Of a DNA stretch of 64,000 nucleotides, positions 9,317 to 19,664 are shown one piece after another; position 1 is the first letter of the stretch, and the number at the start of each line of letters is the position of its first letter. Position numbers and translations under genes: made by a program. The DNA is from Suillus spraguei (lineage: Eukaryota > Basidiomycota > Agaricomycetes > Boletales > Suillaceae): assembly GCA_016800925.1 (NCBI GenBank), contig JABCPU010000013.1:186001-250000 (forward strand), in the 5' to 3' direction. The notes below the pieces were generated by a model. The model saw only the letters and a list, made by a program, of their open reading frames with translations. It did no database searches and was not told where the DNA came from.

Positions 9317-10033
9317 ACCAGTACTGATGGGATGGCAAGTTGCTCATGTCAGAGGAAGTTCAGTGGTACTATCATAACGAGGTTGCTGAGAGGACAATGC
9401 CTGCATACCACGCAAAGAGTTGGAAAAACCGGAAGGATGCCAATTGACTGCGATGTCCCTATCGTGATGCGAAAGCATAGAATCACAGCCGTCATTTCCA
9501 TCGAAGAAACGAGTCTCAATATTGTTATCCTGACGATCATGGCCTGATTGCATCCAAGAAGGGGCGATGTGCTCGCTAGGTATGATGAGGCAGACTCAAT
9601 GTGTTTTGACTGGCCATCTTTGGAGATACTGATAGGGCGAAAGGTCTGATGACCACTGGCAGTGGGAAGAGGAAGAACTTGGCGGAGTTGGTAGACCCTT
9701 GTGGCGTTGACGACACTGCTGGGCAATCTCCATGGCGGACTGAGAATATACTGCATTGATCGCCTCATTGAGACGCGGTTCCACGAAGATTTTCAGGTAA
9801 GCTGGAGTAGGGCGATGGTGATTTGAAACCGGAAAAACTGGCTCGAGACCTTCAGGATTGAGTGCAGTGTGCTGAAGTGACTGCTGGGCGAATGCGAGCT
9901 ACAAATCCAAGAGAAGTTTTTGATCATTGAACGATGCGCCAAAGCCTGGGCCTCCGATTCGCGAACAGTTGATATACCGGACCGCCAAGAACCTGAGAAA
10001 GGAAGACCCCGAAAGGCTGGTTCAGCTTTTGAC
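9317..10033 (-). pseudogene. Truncated copy of the 802-residue unknown gene
   Basis: Same-orientation match to 11905-12703, inside exon three of the gene at 11375-13879. The copy is shorter (about 717 against 799 bases) because of several small deletions, and its frame is broken; the longest open piece on the minus strand, 9768-9349, is in the wrong frame for part of its length. Both ends of the parent protein are missing. It begins exactly beside the inverted repeat arm. It is a pseudogene fragment created by segmental duplication. Confidence 0.8.
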
Positions 10034-10260
10034 TTGAATCGAGATTGTCGTTGGATAAATACATGCAGCCTTTTGTGATCTGTTCAGCTCTTGTGGTGGG
10101 ACCTCATTATATGAATTTCTAGGAAACATGGGAGGCGCATGAGCGTTAGTACAAGTAATGCACTATCCAAATGGCGGGACTCTCAAGGGCAGACTAAAAT
10201 TTTAAGGAAAAAGCTTACAACACAAATATGTGGTACAGGAGCTAAGCTGATCCGGCCTGT

Positions 10261-10540
10261 CAAGCGAACTAGTACTGGGCAACAATAAAATAATTGGTGC
10301 ATGTAATGTGCCGGTCCGAGTTAAAGTCCAAATACTTAGCCTCATCTCTTCTCACCGGGTGCCAAACCAGTTGAGTTGGATACGACAGCCACAAGGTTTG
10401 ACCTTCCTGTTACCGCCCTCGCTGAAACGACCATTCTGGCCACTCTACTGTGGAAATCAGTCTGATCCGCACCGGAATAAAATCGATCAGGGTTGATGAC
10501 GAGGAAATCCGGATCATCTTCAATAGTCACCGTGTCAGGA
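10261..10540 (-). pseudogene. C-terminal cassette relic, copy 2
   Basis: Minus strand 10540-10342 encodes EDDPDFLVINPDRF and then ATGRSNLVAVVSNSTGLAPG, as in the relic at 4109-4303 and the gene at 7073-8263. The 80 bases after its stop are shared with 4030-4108. An open frame extends back to 10650, but that upstream part is not shared with copy 1. No further exons are seen. Confidence 0.6.
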
Positions 10541-10639
10541 GATTTTGAAGAGCTGGAAGATCGAGGACATTCGATGATTTTTGTGCGCGAGTGGGCCAGA
10601 TATAGCGGAATGGGTTGAGGGAGCTGGGTGTCAGTCTCA

Positions 10640-10700
10640 GAGGCTCGCACCAGAAAGCAAAAATCGATCTGGATTAGTAATGATCAGCATCTCAGAATCA
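10640..10700. repeat. Third partial cassette copy
   Basis: The sequence from gcaccagaaagcaaaaatcg onward repeats the core of the cassettes at 4235 and 10470 in the same orientation, then diverges. It sits in tandem beside copy 2 and is too short to encode more than about 20 codons. Confidence 0.55.
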
Positions 10701-11259
10701 TCTTCAGGAGCCATATCAGTAGATTTTCAGTTCTTCAATCTGCAATGCTATTAGCAACGGAGATGAAAGGTGCACGTACAAGAAATGGAAATGAAGAGAA
10801 ACAATTGAAGAGAGTTTATTTGCAACAAGAGCGGGAGATAGCTACTCATCCATCATTCCTGGAGGAGGTGGAACACTCCGAATGTTTGAGCCGTTTCGTT
10901 GATCATACTGGCAATTCGTCTTTCAATATGCATCATCTGCGCAGGGGAGTTTTTAGCATCCGAAAACACTGGGGCCGTATTGTGGGATTTCAGTGAAGGA
11001 TAGCAGTGTAAAAGGTAACGTCATCGATACTATCAGAGGCCTGGCCGCCTGAGGTTGCGATGCCCATTATGTGCGTTTTGAGATGCCAGTGTTACAGGAT
11101 TATTCGTTTATTTGATGTTGTTTGGAATAGCAAGCTACTTGCGCTCATTCAACACACGCTTGTGCGCATCCAGAATTTATATATATGTTATCGCTCTGTC
11201 TGTAATTGTACAAGGTTGTTCAGTACATTTCCGCAGAGCTCATCCATTTTGTGCAGTTC
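10701..11259. other. Intergenic, nothing recognised
   Basis: About 560 bases with only short open frames of low-complexity composition. No motif or repeat was identified. Confidence 0.4.
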
Positions 11260-11397
11260 GTCTAAGTCCGTCCATGCTATAACCGTCCTAAGTAACCCGC
11301 AAAAAAGACATAGAAAACAATGCTTGAAGGAGACAAACGAACAAATGCAAAGTCGCAATCCAGTAGTAGAAACTTCATCGAGTAGAAACTGAACATG
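11260..11397. repeat. Dispersed repeat A, copy 2
   Basis: Matches 3911-4020, and similarity continues weakly through 11397, across the stop codon at 11375 and into the last codons of the unknown gene. The gene may have acquired its present 3' end from this repeat. Confidence 0.65.
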
Positions 11398-13879
11398 TGT
11401 CGTTCCTTATTTTCCTCCCGCGCAGCTTCTTCTTGAGCTGCTGGGACGTGTCCACAGCTCCCCCTCCTTTGGGTCGTGATTTTATGCGGCTTTGAGAAGG
11501 GTACTCTTGTTCCTGCGCCGAAGGAAGACGGACTTTTGCAGGCGATGCCTCATGTGGGAACGAGTACGGCCGGGCTTCACACTCGTCAACAGAGTCCAGG
11601 CTAGGAACGCTCATATGACTGGCAGCAGGGATCATAAGGTGCAGTTCTTGGTGGTACTTGCTAGGTGTTGTATTATCGTCAGAATAGTCACGAGAGGAGA
11701 GACCGCGCTGATGACAATCAGTGAACCGATAAGCAGATGCAGACGAGGTGTTCGCAAGACTATTGAGCTCCTCTTCCGGTACAGAGGATAGTCGGCGTTG
11801 TATCAACCGCGCAAGGGGAACAGACCTGGGTTGCTGATAAGAAATGCTGCGAGACCGCGACCCAGGCGACTCAGGCGAGGGAGGAGCAACGGAGACAATG
11901 GTACGACCAGTATTGATGGGATAGCAAGCTGCTGGTGTCAGAGGAAGTTCAGTGGTGCTAGCATAATGAGGCTGCTGGGTGGACAACGCCTGCGAATCGC
12001 GCAAATAGTTGGAAAGACCACCAGAAACATTTGAAGAACGCCGATTGACTGCAGAAGGGACGTCCCTGTCGTGACGGGAAAGCATAGAATCACAGCCGCC
12101 ATTTCCATCGAATAAATGGGTCGCAACATTGTTATCTCGACGATTGTACAAGAGCCCGGCCTGATGGGATGCATCCAAGAAGGGATGTTGTGTTTGCTGA
12201 GTATGATGAGGCAGACCTAATGTGTTTTGACCGTCCATCTCCGGGGATACGGAAGGATACTGATAGGGTGAAAAGTTTGATGACCACTGGGGAGAGGAAG
12301 AACTTGGCGGAGTAGGTAGACCAGCCTGTTGTTTGAGACGGAACTCCTGATATTGACGATACTGCTGGGCAATCTCAATGGCGGACTGATATTGTACTGC
12401 ATTGACCACCTCATTGAGACGCGGTTCCACGAAGATTTTCGGGTAAGCCGGAGTGGCGCGATGGTGATTTGAGACCGGAAAAACTGGTTTGAGACCTTCA
12501 GGATAAGTTTGATTGAGTGTAGTGTTCTGAAGTGACTGCCGAGCGAATGCGAGCTGCAAATCTGAGAGAAGTTTTTGATCATTGAACGATGAGCCGACAT
12601 TTGTTTCGTGGGCTTCTAATTCGCGAACAGTTGGTATACCGGTTTCTGACCGCCAAGAACCTGAGAGAGGAAGACCGCGAGAGACTGGTTCAGCTTTTGA
12701 TTCATGTAGACGGGGTGCCTGTGAGTGTCCATGAATGCGAGGTTCATGGTCAGGATGATGAGAAGTGGAAGTTTTTCCGCCAGCGGCCCCTTTGAACGTT
12801 TTCTTGTTATTCACGACCGCTCGTACCTGAGAGGGTTTCTGGGGCACGCGTCTCTTTTGCGTTTGCGGTGTGACCTGAGAGTTGGGGAAAGCAACACTAT
12901 GACGTGTTTCGTCATCCGTATGCTCACTATCGCCACGATATTGACAAGATTCGTCTTGACCTAAACCCCATATCATTCGAGATACGTTGCCCGGCTCCTC
13001 GATGATCGTTCCTTCAGCTCCCCTATAAACGGTAAGCTTCTTTGCGTTCATTACATATTTCACTTACGATGGACAGCGGGCATATGGGAGGGAAAGTGGA
13101 CCATGAAGTGCTGGTATAGGGCGGGGAGGAGAACTTGCCCACGTCATCCAGCCTACATGGAGAAAAATGAACCTCAGCGTCGCAATTATCAGTCAATACA
13201 AACCATTTCCGGGCGAGGCTGTCTTTTTGGAATATCTTCTTCGAAGGAATCCATCAGGAAGCTGCGCATGACTGTCGATGATGAGGATCGACTCGGGAGA
13301 CGACGGTGGAGAGGGCGTATGCGGAAGATCTGAAGGCGGGGGATAAACTCTGACTCGATGGCGTTTCTCGAAGTACGACGACCCGAATGATGCGCCTGCG
13401 GAAGGTAACTCAACCGAATCCAGAGACAAGTCAACAGCGGCCGCGAGATACTCAGGCATGGAAACCACCCGCATGCCATTTTGAGAGTCCAACTTGACGT
13501 GCTGCGGCGACATGTCGTCGGGCATGGAAATCACACGTCTCTCGACAGATTTTCCTTCTGGACGACGTTCAACTAGGAATAATTTGCGCCTAGGAACATG
13601 ACGAGATATCGAGGGTGCGCACATGGGGCTAACGGGGCTATGTTGGAGATTGGATCGACTATATGCGCTGTTATCATCAACAGAAGAAGGTGAAGGGCTT
13701 CGTTCTGGGTCGACTGATGGCAGCTTGATTGTGATCTCGTGTGAAAGCGGCCGAGAGTCACGGTCATCGAAGGGAACTTGAGGAACACCGACCGCTGCCA
13801 AGTCCGATGATATTGTTGTCGATTGTAGAAAACATGAGGTTTGCACTCCTCGATCAATATACTCCTTCAGATATCCCAT
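11375..13879 (-). CDS. Uncharacterised Ser/Pro/Gln-rich protein, 802 aa
   Basis: Three exons on the minus strand: 13879-13204, 13152-13068 and 13022-11375, separated by 51- and 45-base introns. They join in phase to 2409 bases. Starting at ATG 13879 gives a protein beginning MGYLKEYIDRG. The most ordered-looking region spans the exon joins: it includes GWMTWASSPPRPIPALHGPL and, just after, GTIIEEPGNVSRMIWGLG. I believe this tryptophan- and proline-rich core is conserved in mushroom-forming fungi but cannot name a domain. The rest is long, disordered-looking and rich in Ser, Pro, Gln and Arg, with PTPPSSSS and a basic C terminus (LKKKLRGRK), which suggests a nuclear or regulatory protein. This is inference. 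A broken partial copy lies at 9317-10033. The longer ORF starting at 13063 reads through an intron and should not be used. Confidence 0.75.
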
Positions 13880-15299
13880 GGTGCAGAATCGTGAAGAGGT
13901 TGCGTGTTGTCTAGGGGCAACGCGGCGGCAAGGTTGCTTGGGTTGTTCAGGTAACAGGCAAAGTGCAGAACTAGAGATAAGTTCAAATTTATATACTCTT
14001 TGGGTAATATTTAAATATTTATTTACGCCATTTCTAGAGGTGCGGAACTCATATCGAGTGGTTTAACAATGACGCGAAGAGGCAGATCCCCTGCTACCGT
14101 AACGATCTCTAAGACTTTTGAGTTATAGTACAAATTGATTGATGCTACAGGTACAAGTATCCCACAGATAAACCTAGACGAGTCGCGACTCGCGAGATCA
14201 TGGACTCGGCAGAGTCGGAGGTGAGACAGCAAACGTTGCTGATTTTTCTGACAAAGCCTCGTCCTTGAACTCATCTGCACCGAACAATGCTCCAGAATCC
14301 TGTTGTGAGGACGGAATCTGGAATTCTGGGCTATGTTTGTCTCAGTGCCGGTTCCAGTAGCCTGTGGAAGGAACCCACTTCCAATATTCTTACTGGTTCT
14401 GTCTCAGATCTCACCCAGGCTCCCGTGATGAGTATATTTTTTGTACAATTCATCTACCGCCGGATACTCAAATGAAGTAAGTGATACAGACGATGTCATT
14501 TATTTTGATGTGACCCGTAACAGAAATAAGTTATTAGCACTACACAATCCTTTTACTAGTGTAAATAATCTGACGACGATCACCGGTAACGGAGCGTGAA
14601 CACCACCCTTGCAGAAGTTCCACATTCGAATGGGCTCGAATGATATGTTCTATACCCCTCGCCGAACTGCAATACCTGCACGGCATACATGTGTCTACCA
14701 GGCAGTATGACTTGAAGCCAGTTTGAAGTCCAAAGTTTGAGAGAAGGGCCAGGCTGAGATAAAGGAGGATTTGATGACTATTAAGGAAAAGTATTTCGTG
14801 TGAGTACGATGGAGCAAGTTGACTGCCTTGAGAGTACGTATGACGTCTGCCAACCCAAGGGCAACTTTGCTAATAATTAATGATTAAATAATTGGAGCTC
14901 AAAATTCTTCGAACCTGATGATTCTGGATTTGAGTCGAACGGACGTGCTTAACCCGTCGCTGCAAAACTCCCTTCCAGCCCATACCGTCAGGGTCACTTT
15001 ACTCTTCTTTGTTCCTCATAACATTTGCAGTAGAAATGTGCCCTGTGCTCTCGACCTCTTGCAACCCACCCACAACTTTCTGCCTCCTCTAGTGACCACC
15101 TGGATATTTTATCGCACCCGTGACCTACAATTAGCCCTCAGTCACTCCTCACTTATATCCTTGTAGTTTATAGCTCATATAGCACTAGTTTTACGATTCA
15201 TCTTTTTCGTGTGTAGTACTACATCTAGGTCACGTGTTAATAACGTGAAGTTAAATTAAAATATTCTACTAACCAACTTTAACCTGTACAACACTCGAC
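13880..15299. other. Gene-free spacer, AT-rich
   Basis: About 1.4 kb between divergent genes. 13980-14030 and 14870-14900 are AT-rich. The minus strand 14280-14023 is open for 85 codons without recognisable motif. A perfect 14-base palindrome, cgagtcgcgactcg, sits at 14179-14192. A CACGTG E-box occurs near 15231, about 65 bases before the next gene. Confidence 0.5.
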
Positions 15300-16825
15300 A
15301 TGAGTCGCGGTTTTGACTCTCACTTTGGACCACCATCGCAGCCCATTGAGGTCGCAGAGTTTTTACAGCAAGCAAACTCTGCACTGCTACCAGGATCCTT
15401 TACCAATGCCTCATGGGAACAGCTAACTCCCGAGCATAGAAATGCCGTCGAAGCAGAGATCACTGAAAGGTACTCCTTTCCCCACTACACTATATCAGCG
15501 CTCATTGCATATCAGCGCAGCATTTCAGACCTCAAGTCATCTCTTGATCAAGTATGGGACAACCCTGTATTGTCAGCGCACGTACTGCGCCAGCACGAGT
15601 CTACAGTAGCGTCTGTGCACGGTCAAGCAGATGCACCGGCACCGAAAGGAAGAAAGCGCAAACGCCATGTCGCTCCAGAATGTAGCAAATTGTCCCAAGA
15701 AGTAGTACAACTCCAAGAGAAACTTGACGCTGTCAACCTCAGATGTTGGGGGTATGGATCTCCCCTTGCATATCACTCTTCTCTGATTTTGTGTAGATTG
15801 ACCGTGGAGTCAGCGCTTTGTATGCGTGCTGCTAAAAATTCCGACTACAACGCGCTCGACGCACCTAAAAAGATGGGAACGGGCATCCTCCATACCCCTG
15901 ATTACGGGGACGTTGGCGCGACGCGTAGCTCGACACCAGACTCTCTCAGGAGCCCCAGCCCCGATGCAATTTCATATCCAAACGCTGTCATTACGCTAAC
16001 AGTTTACAACCGTATCCCTTACCTTCCAAGCTGCCTGACGCGCTCCTCACAATACGCTCTACTATCAACGCAAACATTGGGTGACCTACTACGGATCTTG
16101 CCGTGCCCCTCTAGCAATATGCCGGTAGAAGAGCTAGATGCCGAGGGAGATGTATCTGGCTATAATATCACCGATCAAAATCAAACAGGAGAGCACGACG
16201 GGTGTTTGTTCTGCATCGAGGACATTGTCTACGGGGACGGAAGAGAAACTGCCGATTATTCAGAGTATGTCAGAGCAGCGCCGCTATCAACGGACCCCTA
16301 ACTGCTTTTTTACAGAAAACTAATAGCCTATTTCCATGAACTCCCCGAAGACAAACGTCCACAAATAAGAACTGCATCGACTTCTGCCAGTGAAACCACT
16401 TTCAACGCGCTCACACTAAGAACTCACCAACCTTACTGGATACTGCACCAAGGCAACTGCGAACACTTTTTTGTCATCGATCAGATCAGGCATGCACTAT
16501 TCCGTTTTAACCCCATAAAACCCTAAATGTCATTTACAGACTCGCCCACGCGTCAGATCCGCGGTCAGGCTATCCGTTGATGCTCCACCTCACCCCAATG
16601 GTTCAAGATCTCTGCCGTGCTTGCGGGAAAGTTCCAGCCGTACATTCGATCGTGGGTGACATGCGCCTCGGTGAAAGTCCGTGCCTCTTGTGCGCACCTT
16701 GTTGGCGTATGATGGGTCCTCCCAACAATGAAGATGTGATAGTTGTTCCCCTCGTAATACCTTTCGTAAATCACTCAGACAGTCAAGACCCGAACATGCA
16801 TGACGAAGTGGATTTACACAAGTGA
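15300..16825 (+). CDS. SNAPC3: snRNA-activating protein complex subunit 3 (SNAP50-like)
   Basis: Four exons: 15300-15751, 15797-16264, 16316-16489 and 16540-16825, total 1380 bases, 459 residues. SNAPC3 binds the proximal sequence element of snRNA promoters. The C-terminal half carries the family zinc-binding pattern: ILHQGNCEHFFVIDQIR, then YPLM, then LCRACGKVPAVHSIVGD and PCLLCAPCWRMM. The His and Cys residues are all present. A basic patch, GRKRKRH, near residue 117 may be a nuclear signal. The third intron (16490-16539) has a GC donor (AG|gcatgc) in place of GT; using it is the only way I found to join IDQIR to LAHASDP in phase. The first intron is 45 bases, a multiple of three, so retention would leave the frame open. 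The N-terminal half is divergent. Confidence 0.85.
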
Positions 16826-17129
16826 CCCTGACAATTTGACCGGGGCCCGTAGCTCGAAAAGTTAAGATTACAGAACAAACGGCCATCAACGAGGATTCCG
16901 ATTGAATCATCATTCATGGATAGTCCGACTTTTAGCCGCTTCTATTATATACGTTGCCATGTATGATATATGATAGTCAAACTATAGTACACTGAAGCAC
17001 ATGCGATGCCAGAAGCTACAGCATCTCAAAGGAGCGATGGATATGTATAGTATAGGTCAGTGAGCAGTCTGTATGTGAACCAAAAAATCCAAGTGAGTCC
17101 CCAAAAGAGAATGAGAAGCGGTGCCGACC
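16826..17129. other. Convergent spacer
   Basis: About 300 bases between the stops of SNAPC3 (plus) and the membrane protein (minus). AT-rich at 16940-16990. No gene is seen; it serves as the two 3' ends. Confidence 0.55.
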
Positions 17130-18982
17130 TCAACCGTCAAAAAACAGAGTGCAATTTGCGAGCGAGGTCTCTACAACCACTTCACCAATTTGCTCCTCGA
17201 AGAAGCCCACTGAGTTTAGTCCCCAGCCTATCCAGCCATATGTCCGTGTGTCAGAAAAATAATTCAGTAAGAAGCTCCGTTCCAAAGTAGGATCGAATGG
17301 ATCCAAAGAAGAGGCAGTGCCCTGAATCACTGACACAGCGCCTAGTTTTGCATTGGCTTGAAAAACGCCCTGAAAGTACTGATCAAACACGAGATTGACT
17401 GGACCAAGGTCATTGTCCAGGCGTAGCTTAATAGCCGTCGGTGGTGATGTCGGATCGTGTACGAAACTTGCCGTAGCTTCGCCATAAAAAGTACGCATAT
17501 TTGCAATGAAGTTCGGACGCGGAGGAGGACATTTGTTGGGCGCGTTTAGCGTAACGTTGGCCGTCAGGTTGCTAAAAAAATGATGTTTGATCAAGAAAAA
17601 CTTTAAATATGTCTGCCACGAACCTACTGCCAGTGCTAACATCAAGATATGTTGGGAAAATCGAGTTAGGATCATTGAAGAGAGAGGCGTTAATATTGAT
17701 AGGGCTACAAAAACATATTAATCGCGCGATTTCAAAAATGAGGAGAACACATACGCTTGTATCGTGCTCACAAAAAGGGAACTTGAAGCTGCAAACTGAC
17801 CGAAAATTGGCTCTAAGGATGTTTCAACCAGTATGTGGTTGGCTTCGATTGACTTGAAAACAGATGAAAAATAAAAATAAATAAATGGGGTACAAGCATG
17901 ACCACTTACACCGACAGAAATTCTGGAAAGAGGGCCCTCTATAGAAACCCTACCGAAATCGACATAGTCGCCAAAATCGCCAAATGTTTGGGTGAACAAA
18001 GGCAGGTAGGTATAAAAAGAGTCGACTTGAGCAGTTATAGGTGACTGTGGGTACAGCAGCGTGATGTTAAATAGCAGTTGATCGTTGAAGGATATGTTAT
18101 CTGGTATCTATTTCTGGTCAGCATGAAATTCGCTCCAACAGAATGATAACACATACATAGATGGCGAGGCCAGTGGCGTTGCCTGACAATGTAAAGCAAA
18201 CCAGCGTCTGGTCGAAGAGGTCAATATTGGATGCTTGCATGTTTACCAATATGGTCGTATTGGTCACGGAGGTATTGGAGTTTATGCCGACAGATAAATT
18301 ACCCACGACGACGTTCACGTTACTCAGGTACGATGCATTGGACGTGATGCTGAAATCACCATTGGATGCTACAGTATTTAGAACCCTACGAAAAAGAGTC
18401 ATGATTAACCTCCCAGGGATGGAGATGGAACGTAGACGTACTCTGCAACAATAAAATTCTGCATGTCGTCGAGTTGTCCGGCAGTTGTCCATACGTTGCA
18501 AACAGGTGAAGCTCCATTTGTAAGAAAACTCGAGAAGTTGTTGATATTCGTAACGAAATGTGTTGCAGGGGTCTTTGCTATCCAAGGAACGGCATAGTTA
18601 GAGGGGTAGTAGGGGGGTGGTTTATCGTCTTCTTGATATTTCTAAGTGATTTTAGAATACAGGTAACGCATACAACAGATATACTAACCTTAACAATGAG
18701 GGGAATGCCAATGATGATTGAAAGGATAATATACATGCCCAAAGCGATTATTCCAGCCCTCCAGGACCTGGTGTCAATAAAACGCCGCTTCGGAGGAGGT
18801 TTGTAAAAGGTGACCAAGGAGTCGTTGTTCAGAACATTTAAAGCTAAGGCCTGTGACGTTTCATAGTCAGGCAGAGGACTGTATGGACGACGGCCTGCCG
18901 CACGTTCTGGAACACGAAGGGCTGGAGTTGTGACGGCAGGATCCTTTGACTTTAGGAGCTCGTCTTCGTCCTGTATTATCAT
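17130..18982 (-). CDS. Single-pass membrane protein with large Asn-rich outer domain
   Basis: About seven exons on the minus strand, with all joins checked in phase. The chosen start, ATG at 18982, gives MIIQDEDELLKSKDPAVTTP; an upstream extension of the frame reads through an apparent intron. The first 85 residues are hydrophilic, with YSPLPDYETSQAL. One membrane segment, AGIIALGMYIILSIIIGIPL, follows near residue 85. The remainder is outside or luminal, beginning with a proline- and tyrosine-rich spacer, with many N-x-S/T sites such as NNFSSFL and NTSVTNTT, typical of a glycosylated type II protein. I have seen comparable fungal proteins with DUF3712 or LEA-2-like folds, some labelled pre-rRNA processing protein, but this is only a likeness. 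Function unknown; gene model fairly sure. Confidence 0.7.
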
Positions 18983-19664
18983 CCCTCCGAATTCACATAT
19001 GGCATCGACGAAAAGAAGGCGACGAGAAGAACGATGCGAAAAGGTGGTATAACTTACTCGGACGTGGGAGTTTGCGGCACTTCTCAAAGGCTTTAACATT
19101 ACGTAATTACACCGCATTTCAGGGGCAGACTAATATCGCCGCGAGATCAACGCGACGGCGATATCACTGGAATTCTGATATCATAGTGATGGCCTACTAC
19201 TCGGATATATATACGTCAACCCCGAAAACGTAGATATGGCGACAGCATCGGGCAACTCGGTCTGACAACTTGAAAGTGCGATTTGTCTTGCGCATGATGT
19301 CCACCAACTTGAAGGTAGCTGAAGGCGAGACAGTTCCCTGAACGCATGTCCGAAGCCTACTTACTTTGAGAAACCTTGTATTCACACACTAAGGGGATTG
19401 CTGTTGGTCTTGTGTACACCATCAATGTGTAGCGGCATATCCACGCTACGGGTCATACCGGCCGGCATATAAAGTGAAGAGCTAAGATCATATTGCACGA
19501 TATATGAAACGTGACGGTATAGAACATCTAACAATCTACCCGCTCGTATAGAAGTATTTAAACACTGGAGGTCAGTTGAAGACCCGAGGTGAAGTCGAGA
19601 CAAAACATGATTCGGTTGTTGAAACCAGCTACACTTAATGATCACCGAGAAAAACGGTAGGCAT
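18983..19664. other. Intergenic spacer
   Basis: About 680 bases between the start of the membrane protein gene and the stop of INO1. It contains the promoter of the former. A short upstream exon of that gene may lie at 19055-19117, joined by a gtaagt donor, but it would be untranslated or give a different start. Nothing else is seen. Confidence 0.45.

Noticed and set aside
13023..13063. Upstream start for the 11375 gene (MKYVMNAKKL)
   Set aside because: These codons lie in a 45-base intron with good gt and ag ends; splicing to exons at 13068-13152 and 13204-13879 gives a better protein.
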